A stretch of DNA of 64,000 bases from Fischerella thermalis PCC 7521 (GCF_000317225.1 NZ_AJLL01000063.1:1-64000), one strand, 5' to 3'; shown: positions 24,664 to 35,197, counted from the stretch's first letter. The notes: a model not told the origin generated them from the sequence alone. Numbers and translations: made by a program.

Positions 24664-26286
24664 TTACTCCCACTCAATAGTTCCAGGTGGTTTGGAGGTA
24701 ATATCGTAAACTACCCGGTTAACTCCTTTAACTTCGTTGACAATCCGGTTGGAAATCACCTCTAGTACTTCGTATGGCACACGTGCCCAATCTGCTGTCA
24801 TACCATCTTCACTGGTGACGATGCGTAAGACAATGGGATAGGCGTAGGTACGTTGATCACCCATTACGCCCACGCTCTTGATTGGCAACAACACGGCAAA
24901 AGCTTGCCAGTAGTCATGGTACAAGCCTCTTTGATTAATCTCTTGTCGTACAATCAAATCGGCATCCCGCAAAATCTTTAAGCGTTCGGCAGTGATTTCG
25001 CCCAAAATCCGAATCGCTAAACCTGGACCAGGGAAGGGGTGACGCTGGACGATTTCTTCTGGTAACCCAATAGAACGACCGACTTTACGGACTTCATCTT
25101 TGAATAGTTTCCGCAGTGGTTCTACTAGTTTAAATCGTAGATCTTTGGGTAAACCACCCACATTGTGATGGCTCTTGATTTTCACTGCGACTCGTTCGCC
25201 TGTTTGTGGATCAACATTGGTGTCAGCAGATTCAATTACGTCTGGATATAGCGTACCTTGCGCCAAATAATCAAAGGGCCCAAGGCGTCTTGATTCCTCT
25301 TCAAAGACTTTAATAAATTCGTGTCCAATAATACGACGTTTTTCTTCTGGATCAGTAACGCCACTGAGGGCTTTTAAGAAGCGATCGCGAGCATTAACGT
25401 ACTCTACAGGGATATGGAACTGCTCTTGAAATAGCTTCAACAACCGCTCTGGTTCATACTTCCGCATGAATCCTTGGTCAATAAAAACACAAGTTAATTG
25501 CTCACCGATCGCTTTATGCAACAAAAAGGCGAGGGTAGAGGAATCAACACCACCAGACAGGGCTAACAGCACTCGCTTATTGCCGACTTTAGCGCGAATT
25601 TCGCGAATTGATTCTTCGACAAAAGCGGCGGTGGTCCAAGTCGGTTCACACTCGCAAATATGGTAAACAAAATTACGAATTAATGCCAAGCCACCAATAG
25701 AATGTACTACCTCTGGGTGGAACTGGACACCATAGAGTTTGCGATTGTGATCAGCGATCGCAGCACAAGGAGTATTTTCTGTATGTGCTAATAATTCAAA
25801 TCCCGATGGCATTGATGTAACTGAGTCACCATGACTCATCCACATAGTTGTGCCATCTTCGACGTTGGTCAGTAAGTCTGTGGGATCATCTATATATAAT
25901 GATGCTTTACCATACTCAGCTCGGTCAGCTCTGGCTACTTCCCCACCCAACTGCTGCACCATCAATTGCATACCGTAGCAAACACCCAGGATGGGAATTC
26001 CTAAATGCCAAATCTCTGGGTCGCATTTAGGAGCGCCTTGGTCATAAACTGAACTAGGACCACCAGAGAGGATAATTCCCTTAGGATTCAGCTTTCGCAG
26101 TTGTTCAATAGTGGTGCGATAAGAAAGAACTTCAGAATAAACTTGAGTTTCTCGAATTCGACGGGCTATCAGTTCAGAATACTGAGAACCAAAATCGAGA
26201 ATAACAATCATTTGGCGATTGATTTGTCCCAAATCTTCTACTATTTGAGACGCTTGTTCTGTTGGTAGGGTCACCGCTGTAGTCAT
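24664..26286 (-). CDS. guaA: GMP synthase (glutamine-hydrolysing)
   Basis: A 540-residue two-domain enzyme converting XMP to GMP with glutamine and ATP in purine synthesis. The N-terminal class I amidotransferase shows [19 protein letters not shown] (nucleophile Cys) and GVQFHPEV (His). The ATP-pyrophosphatase domain has the P-loop [11 protein letters not shown], and the C-terminal dimerisation domain ends PGTIEWE. It is complete and of normal length. It stands as a single gene with its own upstream spacer. Confidence 0.97.
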   Translation of the reverse strand: MTTAVTLPTEQASQIVEDLGQINRQMIVILDFGSQYSELIARRIRETQVYSEVLSYRTTIEQLRKLNPKGIILSGGPSSVYDQGAPKCDPEIWHLGIPILGVCYGMQLMVQQLGGEVARADRAEYGKASLYIDDPTDLLTNVEDGTTMWMSHGDSVTSMPSGFELLAHTENTPCAAIADHNRKLYGVQFHPEVVHSIGGLALIRNFVYHICECEPTWTTAAFVEESIREIRAKVGNKRVLLALSGGVDSSTLAFLLHKAIGEQLTCVFIDQGFMRKYEPERLLKLFQEQFHIPVEYVNARDRFLKALSGVTDPEEKRRIIGHEFIKVFEEESRRLGPFDYLAQGTLYPDVIESADTNVDPQTGERVAVKIKSHHNVGGLPKDLRFKLVEPLRKLFKDEVRKVGRSIGLPEEIVQRHPFPGPGLAIRILGEITAERLKILRDADLIVRQEINQRGLYHDYWQAFAVLLPIKSVGVMGDQRTYAYPIVLRIVTSEDGMTADWARVPYEVLEVISNRIVNEVKGVNRVVYDITSKPPGTIEWE

Positions 26287-26662
26287 GATCAGGAGAGGTG
26301 TGTAATGTAAATAGAAAAATTGTCGCTCTACGGTTTTGCTAACACTATGTATTCGTCAGCTTTCCCAAGCTTTTAGGGTTAAACTAATCCCATACAAACG
26401 CTACTAAACCGCGTTTGTCTTGCCCACGTATTTGTTAATGGTATTAAGAAGAAAAAGTTACCCTAGAGTGGTTAGTGAAAAATATATTTATTGGGGATTG
26501 TTATGATTATTCATAATAAATTAACATAATTTTGCGATTCGTGAACAAACTGTTTCGCTTTTTATGAGTATGGAGATGGGGAGATGGGGTGATGGGGTGG
26601 TGTGAGAAGTATTAAGACACTAACTACTAACTACTAACTACCAACAATCAACCAACCAATAC
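26287..26662. other. Spacer upstream of guaA
   Basis: AT-rich leader, then low-complexity GGGGAGATGGGG tracts (26575-26605) and an ACTAACTACTAACTACCAAC repeat (26622-26655). I see no gene, riboswitch or clear promoter. Confidence 0.5.
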
Positions 26663-26962
26663 TCATATCCGAAGTTGGGACAACAGAGATTCCATATCTT
26701 TCCAGGTCAGTCCTTGTTGAATATAGCGGGGTGCTTCTGGGTTATAAGGACTCGCAACTATGTCAATTCTGAGAATATTTGCTTCTTCTGGCAAAACAGG
26801 CACATCGGGATCAAAGGCGGTAGGACGCATTAGAGAACTTGAAAAGCCTTTAAATATAGCAATTTGGTCTTCCTCTCCGGCAATTTCTACTGTTACTAAT
26901 AGGACTTCTTGGGGACGTTTAATAGTGTATTGTTCCAGTCTTTTACCTGTATAATTTTCCAT
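26663..26962 (-). CDS. Conserved cyanobacterial protein (DUF7734-like)
   Basis: With the ATG at 26962 (MENYTGKRLEQYTIKRPQEV) the protein has 99 residues and no membrane segment. It has a beta-rich look with VLLVTVEIAGEEDQIAIFKG, SSSLMRPTAFDPDVPVLP and a C-terminal helix WKDMESLLSQLRI. I recall it as a protein conserved in cyanobacteria and plants (DUF7734) with no known activity. A longer frame to 27109 adds 49 residues of unlikely composition. Confidence 0.75.
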   Translation of the reverse strand: MENYTGKRLEQYTIKRPQEVLLVTVEIAGEEDQIAIFKGFSSSLMRPTAFDPDVPVLPEEANILRIDIVASPYNPEAPRYIQQGLTWKDMESLLSQLRI

Positions 26963-27278
26963 TATGTCGAATGTGAGTGAAAGCTGCGACAAAAACAATA
27001 TATATAGACCACTCTCTTGGAAAGCTGCGAGGTTTCTTTTCAGCACCCCCCATACTGTATTCAGTATAAATGTGATAGATTTGGCGACCAGGCAGGACAA
27101 GCCAGACAAGGAAAAATGCTTATGGCTTCGTGCTAATAGACCTCTTGCATGAAAAACCTATCCTTGAAAGCCAGAAAAAATTATTGAAATAAGTTCGTAG
27201 TAAGCGACTCTAACCTTTTTTTGAGGACAAAAGTCTTCACCACGAACTTTGAATGATTTTTTACGCCGTTCTACTTAA

Positions 27279-28370
27279 TTACACATTAAATCTGAACAGC
27301 ATCACGTCACCTTCCTTGACAACGTAATCTTTTCCTTCACTGCGAACTAAGCCTTTTTCTTTGGCAGCAGCCATAGAACCAGCTGCTACTAAATCATCGT
27401 AAGCAACAGTTTCCGCACGAATAAATCCACGTTCAAAATCGCTGTGAATTACACCTGCTGCTTGGGGTGCTAACATTCCAGCTTTAATTGTCCAAGCACG
27501 GGTTTCTTTTTCCCCAGAGGTGAAATAAGTACGCAATCCTAAGAGTGTGTAAGTGGCACGAATTAATGATTTCAAACCACCTTCTTCTACACCCAAAGAA
27601 GCAAGAAAATCTGCTCTTTCTTCCTCTGATAATTCGATTAATTCTGCTTCTACTTGGGCGGAAACGACGACAACTTGAGCATTTTCTGTTGCGGCAATTT
27701 GTCTGACTTTTTCGACAAACTCATTTCCTGTTGCCAATTCATCTTCAGATACGTTGGCAGCATAAATTATTGGTTTTGATGTCAGTAAACCTAATAGTTT
27801 AATAACTGCTGCTTCTTCTTCTGTTAAACTAACTTGCCGTACTGATTTGCCTTCATTTAATGCCGCAGCTAATTTTTCCAATACTGTTAGTTCAAATTGT
27901 GCTTCTTTGCTGGTACGGGCTTGTTTTTTAGTACGTTCAATGCGGCGTTCGATTTGGGCTAAGTCAGCTAAACCTAGTTCCAAATTAATTGTCTCAATAT
28001 CCCGCGCGGGGTCTACGGAACCAGCAACGTGAATAATGTCATCATTTTCAAAACAACGCACTACATGGACAATGGCATCTACTTCGCGGATATGAGACAA
28101 AAATTGATTCCCGAGTCCCTCACCCTGACTTGCACCTTTGACTAAACCGGCAATATCCACGAACTCAACACGGGCCGGGATAATTTGTACCGACTTGGAA
28201 ATCTTACCTAAAACATTTAACCGTTCGTCTGGCACTGCCACAACGCCGACATTCGGTTCTATTGTACAAAATGGGAAGTTAGCAGCTTCTGCCTTGGCAT
28301 TAGCAACTAAAGCGTTAAATAACGTAGATTTTCCAACGTTGGGAAGTCCGACAATCCCGGCTCTCAGCAT
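27279..28370 (-). CDS. ychF: Redox-regulated ATPase YchF (Obg-family)
   Basis: A complete 363-residue YchF. The P-loop is GLPNVGKSTLFNAL, G3 is DIAGLVKGASQGEGLGNQFL, and G4 is the NVSED type (Asn-x-x-Glu) that makes YchF prefer ATP. A central helical part (residues 130-200) and a C-terminal TGS domain ending VVKEGDVMLFRFNV follow. YchF binds ribosomes and modulates oxidative stress responses in bacteria. Single gene. Confidence 0.96.
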   Translation of the reverse strand: MLRAGIVGLPNVGKSTLFNALVANAKAEAANFPFCTIEPNVGVVAVPDERLNVLGKISKSVQIIPARVEFVDIAGLVKGASQGEGLGNQFLSHIREVDAIVHVVRCFENDDIIHVAGSVDPARDIETINLELGLADLAQIERRIERTKKQARTSKEAQFELTVLEKLAAALNEGKSVRQVSLTEEEAAVIKLLGLLTSKPIIYAANVSEDELATGNEFVEKVRQIAATENAQVVVVSAQVEAELIELSEEERADFLASLGVEEGGLKSLIRATYTLLGLRTYFTSGEKETRAWTIKAGMLAPQAAGVIHSDFERGFIRAETVAYDDLVAAGSMAAAKEKGLVRSEGKDYVVKEGDVMLFRFNV

Positions 28371-28421
28371 GTTAGATTTTGGATTTGAAATTAAAACTAG
28401 ACGAAATTAATTTTAAACAGG

Positions 28422-28637
28422 TTAGGGGATTGTTTGCGGTATTGTTCCTGGAACTGTTTGAGGAATGGGACCAGGTACGGTTTGTGGTATGGGTGCTGGT
28501 ACGGTTTCAGGAACTGGATCTGGTATGGGTTGGGGAACTGTTGGCCCTGGTGTAGGTTCAGTTGGGGGTACAGGATTTGGTTCTGGGTTAGGAATTGGTG
28601 TTTCATTGGGTTGAGGTTCAGAAATAAGATAAATCAT
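28422..28637 (-). CDS. Small proline-rich repeat protein
   Basis: A 71-residue frame made almost wholly of Pro-Thr-Val-Pro units, for example PIPQTVPGPIPQTVPG. The repeat unit is about 24 bases. All three frames on this strand are fairly open because of the repeat, and no ribosome binding site is evident, so coding is uncertain. If made, it would be an extended, unstructured polypeptide. It lies just upstream of ychF on the same strand. Confidence 0.4.
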   Translation of the reverse strand: MIYLISEPQPNETPIPNPEPNPVPPTEPTPGPTVPQPIPDPVPETVPAPIPQTVPGPIPQTVPGTIPQTIP

Positions 28638-29319
28638 CTAATTCTTTTCGCAAGATTCAACTTTTCCAACCTAAATAAAAATCAACCCTACTGACATCTT
28701 CCTAAATATCTATACGCCTGTTGAAAGTGCGTAAAATTTGGGAATTATAGAGCTAATTGACGAAGTGAATTAAATCTTCAAATACTGTCTATTTTAATTC
28801 ATACTGTATAACTGCGGACACACTAAGAACACAAATCATCGCCGGAAGTATGCTGGTGTCGGTAGCGCTTGCCATTTTTCTAGTTATTTCCACTAGTCGA
28901 GCGTAGCGATCGCCATCTTACCCCTTCAACCAAGATATAGAAAATAGCGTTTAAGACTTGCCACATATCGACTTCACGATTACGTCCCCCTAGTTTGGGC
29001 GGTGGAATCAAGTCTTTTATTAATTCTCGTATTGTGTTTGTGTCAGGTTGCTGGGATAAGCTTTACTCATGCTGCTCTCTCGGTGCTGTTTACTAAACTA
29101 TTTACAGCCTATACTCAGAGAGCTTTTTTACAAACTACCCGACTTTTCAAACACCCTCTAAAATACCAGCCATAAACTCTGCCAAGAAGAAGATATTATC
29201 CTCTTTAATGCAAGCCGATAATATTTAATTTGATTTGATTTTTTCTGAAAAACATTGGACAGAGCCTGTAAATGTAATTACAGACCCAAAATATTGTTTT
29301 CAGCTAAAAATCTTCTTCC
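28638..29319. other. Spacer carrying an IS remnant
   Basis: Apart from the IS5-type remnant (28895-29158) and a HIP1-linked repeat at its broken end, I see nothing coding before the subtilase start at 29320. Confidence 0.6.
28895..29158 (-). mobile_element. IS5-family insertion sequence remnant
   Basis: On the minus strand, a terminal repeat GAGGGTGTTTGAAAAGTC (29141-29158) is followed by an ATG at 29070 and a transposase N-terminus MSKAYPSNLTQTQYE, then, after a frameshift, LIPPPKLGGRNREVDMWQVL and AIFYILVEGVRW. This is the DUF4096 start of IS5-group transposases. The frame breaks off at a GCGATCGCTACGCTCGACTAG-type repeat; the rest and the other end are gone. Confidence 0.75.
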
Positions 29320-31128
29320 ATGCAATTGCAATTTGAATCAACAGATATATTTGCTGACATCGACCCTCGGCTACAAAGACTACTTGAACGCAAAAGCCGA
29401 GGAATAACTATAGCTGCTACTACATCCACTGAAAAAGAAGAAGTTGCAGTTATTGCTAAGGTAAACAACCTGAAGGAATGGCTATCTATGAACGAAGTCT
29501 ATCCGGGTGCTGACTTGGGTAGTACGCCCAATGGTGAGCGAATTGTCACAGGTAGAATTCCGGTTTCCCGAATTGAGCATATAAAGCAGTCCGACTGCGT
29601 GGTCAGCTTGAAACCAGCACAAGCACTAAAACCAGCTATAAATATTAATTCTCCAGCGACTGTTGCTATACAAGACCTTTGTTCTCAAAATTCTCTAGAA
29701 GAACAGGGAAGTGGTGTTGTAGTTGGTATTATTGATGTCGGTTGCGACTTTGCTCACAAAAATTTTCGTAATCCTGATGGTTCTACAAGATTGTTAGCTT
29801 TTTGGAACCAGGATGGTCATTCTAATCCTAAAAGTCCCTATGGATATGGTCAAGAGTACAAGCGGGATGAAATCAATCAAGCCCTTAGCGCAAGTGATCC
29901 TTATGCTGCTTTGGGATACGAACTAGAAGAAAGGTCCCACGGGACTCATGTCATGGATATTGCCGTTGGTAACGGACAAGGGAGTGGTTTGTCGGGTGTC
30001 GCCCCTGGCGCAGATATCGTGTTTGTTCAACTATCTCAAAATGAATATACTCCCCTGATTGAAAATGGTGAACAAGCCGTAGAAAGTTGTTTTGGCGATA
30101 CGGTGGCGCTGTTGGAAGCAATGAGATATATCTTTGATATTGCTGGCGATCGCCCTTGTGTAATTAACATTAGTTTGGGGTTGTATGGTGGGCCTCATGA
30201 CGGTACAACTTTAGTTGAACAGGGTATTGACGCTTTAGTTTCCGAAAAACCAAACCGAGCTATAGTAATTGCTGCTGGTAATAGCTACGATACAGGTATC
30301 CATGCATCTGGAATTGTGTTGCCCAATCAGCATTTTGATCTCCAGTGGCAAATCCCCCACAGAAATCCCAGACAAAAAGAAATAGAAATATGGTACGACG
30401 GGGGCGATCGCTTCCAATTAGAAATTATTGCTCCCGATGGTAGTAGTCTAGGTCGGGTAGATTTGGGAGAAAACGGAGAAGTGGTAGACACTGAAGACAA
30501 CACCATCATATTTTTCACTAACCGCCACTCTGACCCCAATAACGGAGATAACGTTATTTGCGTGTTTATGGAACCTGATTTACCAGGTGGGATTTGGACG
30601 CTACGCCTCCACGGTATTCATGTCATCAATGGGAAATTTCATGCTTGGATTGAGCGTGAAGATCACAGCCAAACTTGTTTTGTTCCTCCCCACGATAATA
30701 CCCATACCCTCAACACCATCGCCTGTGGATATAAAAGCATCGTGGTTGGTTCCTACGATAATACTAAAACCAATAAGCCCCTATCATTCTTTTCTAGTTC
30801 CGGCCCCACACGCGATGGACGGCAAAAACCTGATTTGATTGCTCCTGGTCATCACATCTGGGCTGCTGCCTCACGGACAGGAACTCAAGTTGTACGTATG
30901 TCTGGTACTAGTATGGCTGCTCCTGTTGTGACTGGGGCGATCGCCTTAATATTTGCTGAAGCCCTTGCCCATAACCAGTCACTCACCATTGAGGAGATTC
31001 GTGAGCTTTTAGCGGCTAGTACCCAAAAGAATTTTCCCACACACAGCCAGCCGGAGCGCTACGGTTATGGAGCGATCGACCTCAATGCAGTTGTGTTAGC
31101 TGTACAAGACAAGTTTAATCGGTTATGA
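29320..31128 (+). CDS. Subtilisin-like serine protease (S8) with N-terminal propeptide-like domain
   Basis: A 602-residue protein without a clear signal peptide. Residues 40-105 look like an I9-type propeptide (VAVIAKVNN ... TGRIPVSRIEHIKQSDCVVSL). The S8 domain has catalytic Asp139 (VVGIIDVGCDF), His207 (RSHGTHVMD), oxyanion Asn in VIAAGNS and Ser near 530 (MSGTSMAAP). A roughly 140-residue beta-rich insert lies between the Asn and Ser motifs. It is probably a cytoplasmic or non-classically exported protease. A small protein resembling its propeptide is encoded 71 bases downstream. Confidence 0.93.
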   Translation: MQLQFESTDIFADIDPRLQRLLERKSRGITIAATTSTEKEEVAVIAKVNNLKEWLSMNEVYPGADLGSTPNGERIVTGRIPVSRIEHIKQSDCVVSLKPAQALKPAININSPATVAIQDLCSQNSLEEQGSGVVVGIIDVGCDFAHKNFRNPDGSTRLLAFWNQDGHSNPKSPYGYGQEYKRDEINQALSASDPYAALGYELEERSHGTHVMDIAVGNGQGSGLSGVAPGADIVFVQLSQNEYTPLIENGEQAVESCFGDTVALLEAMRYIFDIAGDRPCVINISLGLYGGPHDGTTLVEQGIDALVSEKPNRAIVIAAGNSYDTGIHASGIVLPNQHFDLQWQIPHRNPRQKEIEIWYDGGDRFQLEIIAPDGSSLGRVDLGENGEVVDTEDNTIIFFTNRHSDPNNGDNVICVFMEPDLPGGIWTLRLHGIHVINGKFHAWIEREDHSQTCFVPPHDNTHTLNTIACGYKSIVVGSYDNTKTNKPLSFFSSSGPTRDGRQKPDLIAPGHHIWAAASRTGTQVVRMSGTSMAAPVVTGAIALIFAEALAHNQSLTIEEIRELLAASTQKNFPTHSQPERYGYGAIDLNAVVLAVQDKFNRL

Positions 31129-31199
31129 TATTATGATTCCAGGCATATCTGAACTAAATTTTCCTGTAATGTTATAATGGATAATTTGGTTGTAAGCAA

Positions 31200-31487
31200 A
31201 TGAGTAATAAGCACCTACGCTTGATTAAATGTTCAGGCGACAAACTAAAAAAAATAGAACCGAACATAGTGGACTGGGCGCGACAAAATGAAAGTCCCGA
31301 CGAGCCAATTGCAGTCACGGTAAAGGTGGCTGAGGATGGTTATATACCAAATTTTGTCAACCTCCGCGCTCAAATATCACCTAAGCTGTTTACGGCAACA
31401 GTCACAGAAACAGATTTACATAGATTAGAAGCAGACCCACGTGTTATTTCTTTAGGTACGCCCAGACGTTTACATGCAACAACCTAG
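31200..31487 (+). CDS. Small propeptide-like protein, candidate protease inhibitor
   Basis: A 95-residue soluble protein. Its pattern IAVTVKVAEDG ... LFTATVTETDLHRLEADPRVISLGTPRRL parallels residues 42-103 of the adjacent protease (VAVIAKVNN ... IVTGRIPVSRIEHIKQSDCVVSLKPAQAL): beta strand, helix, then a 'V-I-S-L' strand. That is the layout of I9 subtilase propeptides, which inhibit and fold the protease. A free-standing copy next to the enzyme suggests a trans-acting inhibitor or chaperone. This is inference from pattern only. Confidence 0.7.
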   Translation: MSNKHLRLIKCSGDKLKKIEPNIVDWARQNESPDEPIAVTVKVAEDGYIPNFVNLRAQISPKLFTATVTETDLHRLEADPRVISLGTPRRLHATT

Positions 31488-31914
31488 TTTCAGTTCGGCT
31501 AGCTTTGTGTAGAAGAGCATTAAAACTGAAAGCACTCGTTGTTATGACGTTTATTGTAAATTCATGGTTCCTTATCTGCTGCAACATAAATTTTTATATT
31601 TCTTCTTTACAAAAGGGTGGGTCATAAGCTCATCCTTTTAACTTTGGGGCTTGGGACAATTAATTTAACAAAAATTTTAGAATCTTAATGTGATTCGCGA
31701 TCACTGCTGATGGCTAAACGCAGAGTTTTCCTGATATAGCGCTTTTCGTATTAGTCAAAAAAAAGAAGTTATCTGTGTTCATCCGTGTGCATCGGTGTTC
31801 GTTTTAAAAAAACTAACTTTTGCAAAATGGTTTGGGGGGCTACCTTTGAGTCCCGATACATAGTATAGATTTGATTTGCAAGGATGCGATCGCTGGAATG
31901 AAAAACAAAATCAA
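31488..31914. other. Spacer without recognisable gene
   Basis: Low-complexity, AT-rich sequence between convergent transcripts, including a CATCCGTGTGCATCGGTG-type repeat near 31780 and one GCGATCGC. No gene or RNA recognised. Confidence 0.45.
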
Positions 31915-31935
31915 GGACACCCATAATAGGTGTCC
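31915..31935 (-). terminator. Terminator of the EF-G paralogue
   Basis: Stem GGACACC / GGTGTCC with a seven-base loop; on the minus strand it is followed by TTGATTTTGTTTTTC. Confidence 0.7.
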
Positions 31936-31963
31936 CAAAATCAATCAGTCTAAAAAACCCAAA

Positions 31964-34009
31964 CTATTTACTGTTCCCATTACCTCCATTACCACTGTTA
32001 GTAGTCAGAATTCTTTCAGCTAGCTTATCAGGTACTTCTTGCAGATGGTCGAATTCCCAGTGGAAAGAACCAACGCCGAGAGTTTGCGATCGCAACTCTA
32101 CGATAAAATTGTGCATTTCAGCTTGGGGCAAATAAGCTGTAATGCTATCCCAACCTTGCCAATCGTGAATGGCTTCGTAACCTAAAATCTGCCCCCGTCT
32201 ACCAGTCACCAACTGCATAACTTTCGAGGTGAACTCGCTGGGGGTTGTGACTTGTACTCGCAGAATTGGTTCTAGGAGGGTGGGTTGACACTGAGTCATT
32301 CCGGTTTGCATTGCTACACGGGCAGCTTGCTTAAATGCTTGTTCGGAACTATCGACAGTGTGATAAGAACCGTTGGTTAAGGTTACCGCCACATCTACAA
32401 CCGGGAAACCCAATGGCCCATGTGCTAAAAATTCCCGCACACCCATTTCCACACCAGGAATATACTGCTTGGGAACCACACCACCAACAATGGTTTCCTT
32501 GAAGCTAAAACCTTCACCTCGTCCTAAGGGTTGGATGTCGAGATAAACATCACCAAACTGACCGTGACCACCACTTTGGTGCTTGTAGCGCCCGTGAACT
32601 GATGAAGCTGGTTTGCGGATAGTTTCTTTGTAAGGTATTTGTGGCAAGTGGGTTGTCATCGGCAAATTATACTTGCGGCGCAGGCGATCTAGTGCCACTT
32701 GCAAATGAATTTCGCCTTGACCCCAGAGGATAACTTCATGGGTGTCACCGTGTTGTTCCCAAGCAAGAGAAGGGTCTTCTTCTAACAACTTGGCGATCGC
32801 ACCACTTAGCTTCACTTCATCGTTGCGTTTTTCGGGAATAATCGCCAGGGCATAAACTGGTTCTAGTTGTCCAGTTTTGGGCAATTCCTTAGCAGTATTG
32901 TTAGAAAGTGTATCTCCTGTCTTGATACCCTCCATCCGGCTTAAAGCGACAATTTCTCCAGCCCCAGCTTGATTAACTTGTTGTAGCTGTTGTCCCATAA
33001 GACGATAAATACCACCAGCCCGGACACCGTTGAGGACTATACCATCAGTTAATTTACCTTGCCAAACCCGCACCAAGGAAAGTTTTCCACCTTGAGGAGT
33101 GTAATAGGTCTTTAACACCTGGGCGATCGTGGTGCCGTCTTTTTGGTTACTTAAGCGGCGTTCAGCTGTGGTTTCTGGTTCAGGTGCTTCTCTTACTAAG
33201 GCTTCTAGTAGGGGTCTAACTCCGTAATCTTGTTCAGCAACACCAAAGAATACTGGTACTACTAAATCCGCCCCTAATTCCATTTTTAAATCTTTGAGAA
33301 TTTCTTCTTGGGGCGGTTCAATGTCTTCTAAAAGTTCTTCTAGTAAGTGGTCGTCAAAATTTGCTAAAGCTTCGAGCATTTCTGCTCGTGCAATGTGTTC
33401 TTCTTCTTTTAGTTCTTCGGGAAATGGGACTGGATCAGCAGGTGCGCCGGAATGGTAATGGTACGCTTGTTCAGTAACCAAGTCAATAAAACCAATTAGC
33501 TGTTCCCCTCCCATAATTGGGTATTGGTGCGCGACGAGGGGACGACTAGAAACAGCTTTGAGGGCGTGCAGTGTTTCCAAAACGTGGATATTCGCCCGAT
33601 CCATTTTGTTGACAAAGACTAGATGGGGAATTTCCCAATCATCCAGGAATTTAAATAGAGGAGCAAGGGTGAGGACGCGATCATTGATGGGTTCGCAAAC
33701 TACAATTGCCGCATCAACTCCAATTAAGGCGTTGTAAGTTTCTTGAGCAAATTCTACACTGCCGGGGCAGTCAATAAAGGTGAAGCGAATGTCATTGTAT
33801 TCAGTACTGGCTGTGCTGACTTCTACACTCATTTGGCGATCGCGTGCTTCTTGAGAGCTATCGCCGACTGTGTTACCATCCTTAACGCTGCCTTTGCGAG
33901 AAATAGCACCTGTTACAAATAACAAGCTTTCTAGCAAGGTTGTTTTCCCACTCAAATAAGGGCCGACAATTGCTACATTTCGCGAACCCGATTTCACTTT
34001 TTCGTTCAT
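31964..34009 (-). CDS. Elongation factor G paralogue (EF-G2-like GTPase)
   Basis: A 681-residue translational GTPase. G1 is GPYLSGKTTLL, G3 is DCPGSVEF, where standard EF-G has DTPGHVDF so the catalytic His is replaced by Ser, and G4 is NKMD. Domains II-V follow, with VPKQYIPGVEMGVREFL in domain IV and PLLEPILRVQV in domain V. This divergent EF-G type is found beside canonical FusA in many bacteria, and the His change suggests altered GTP hydrolysis. No ribosomal protein genes are nearby, unlike fusA itself. The C-terminus is Asn/Gly rich. Confidence 0.88.
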   Translation of the reverse strand: MNEKVKSGSRNVAIVGPYLSGKTTLLESLLFVTGAISRKGSVKDGNTVGDSSQEARDRQMSVEVSTASTEYNDIRFTFIDCPGSVEFAQETYNALIGVDAAIVVCEPINDRVLTLAPLFKFLDDWEIPHLVFVNKMDRANIHVLETLHALKAVSSRPLVAHQYPIMGGEQLIGFIDLVTEQAYHYHSGAPADPVPFPEELKEEEHIARAEMLEALANFDDHLLEELLEDIEPPQEEILKDLKMELGADLVVPVFFGVAEQDYGVRPLLEALVREAPEPETTAERRLSNQKDGTTIAQVLKTYYTPQGGKLSLVRVWQGKLTDGIVLNGVRAGGIYRLMGQQLQQVNQAGAGEIVALSRMEGIKTGDTLSNNTAKELPKTGQLEPVYALAIIPEKRNDEVKLSGAIAKLLEEDPSLAWEQHGDTHEVILWGQGEIHLQVALDRLRRKYNLPMTTHLPQIPYKETIRKPASSVHGRYKHQSGGHGQFGDVYLDIQPLGRGEGFSFKETIVGGVVPKQYIPGVEMGVREFLAHGPLGFPVVDVAVTLTNGSYHTVDSSEQAFKQAARVAMQTGMTQCQPTLLEPILRVQVTTPSEFTSKVMQLVTGRRGQILGYEAIHDWQGWDSITAYLPQAEMHNFIVELRSQTLGVGSFHWEFDHLQEVPDKLAERILTTNSGNGGNGNSK

Positions 34010-34288
34010 AAAAACTCCTTTGCGGTCTTATGTCCATAACCGCCTTATAGTTGAGTTATGAAGAGTTCAAAACCGTTATTTAGGAAATTATCCCGCCTTT
34101 AAATTGACATTAACTCGCCTTTAACCAACCGGCAAACAATCGTATTTTGTTGTAAGATTTCGGTCACTAAAAATTAAAATCTACGAATTTATCTATATAA
34201 AATTAAAGTTTAGTAAAAAGATTGCAAAATCAACCAAATGTTTGTTAATAAAACGTAACTAAATGCAGTTACGAGATAGTTAAAGTAT

Positions 34289-35197
34289 ATGCCAGTTAAA
34301 CTCTATCAATATCGCCGCCAGACATGGGCAAGTTTCATATTTATAAGTGGAATCATTCTCTTACCTTCCCCTAGTCTCCCTCTTCCTCCATCTTTGTTGG
34401 CACAGAATACTCCTAGCAACGCCACAGACTATTTAAATCAAGGATTACAAGCTGTGCAGACAGGGAGAATACAAGATGCGATCGCCTATTTTCGCCAAGC
34501 TGCCCAATTAGATCCCAGCCTCGCGCCAGCACATTACAATTTGGGTTTAGCACTGCGGCAAGCTGGACAATTACAATCTGCTGCGGATGCATTTTATCGA
34601 GCCACCCAAGTTGATCCCAAGTTTGCTTTAGCTTATGCGAATTTGGGCGGTGCGTTATTAGAAGGCAATAATTTACAGCAGGCAAATGATTATTTACAAA
34701 GAGCAATAGAACTTGATCCCAAATTGGGTGTGGCTCATTACAATTTAGGATTAGTAAGAGAACAGCAGCAAAATTGGGATAAAGCGATCGCATCCTTTAA
34801 AAAAGCAATGGAATACAGCAAAAATGCACCAGAACCAGCTTATCATCTAGGCATATGTTATCTGCAACAAAACAAACTCGATAAAGCCAAAGATGCCTTC
34901 CGCAAAGCAATACAAATAAATCCCAAATATCCAGAAGCTTATTATAGTCTTGGTTCAGTTTTATATGGTCAAGGCAAAGCAAAAGATGCCCTAGAAGCCT
35001 TTAGAAAATCTGCTGAAGCTAACTCTAATTATCCCAATGCTTATTACGGTGCGGGATTAGCTTTTATCCAATTGCAGCAATATGCAGATGCAGTACAAGT
35101 ATTACAATTTGCCAGAGATTTGTACAAAGCTCAGAATAATCCCGAATGGGCAAACAAAGCCGAGCAACTGTTGCAACAAGCACAAAGAATGAATTAG
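34289..35197 (+). CDS. Secreted or membrane-anchored TPR protein
   Basis: A 302-residue protein with an N-terminal signal or anchor (residues 14-38, ending SLLAQ) and about seven tetratricopeptide repeats from residue 44, each with the pattern A.Y.LG.....G....A...F..A....P. TPRs mediate protein-protein contacts, so the role depends on unknown partners. The glycerol kinase gene starts 17 bases after its stop, so they may be cotranscribed, though a functional link is not obvious. Confidence 0.85.
   Translation: MPVKLYQYRRQTWASFIFISGIILLPSPSLPLPPSLLAQNTPSNATDYLNQGLQAVQTGRIQDAIAYFRQAAQLDPSLAPAHYNLGLALRQAGQLQSAADAFYRATQVDPKFALAYANLGGALLEGNNLQQANDYLQRAIELDPKLGVAHYNLGLVREQQQNWDKAIASFKKAMEYSKNAPEPAYHLGICYLQQNKLDKAKDAFRKAIQINPKYPEAYYSLGSVLYGQGKAKDALEAFRKSAEANSNYPNAYYGAGLAFIQLQQYADAVQVLQFARDLYKAQNNPEWANKAEQLLQQAQRMN

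Noticed and set aside
28397-28694. Other open frames over the proline-rich repeat, both strands
   Set aside because: They are open because of the repeat period; only the Pro-rich frame has a plausible composition, and even that is uncertain.
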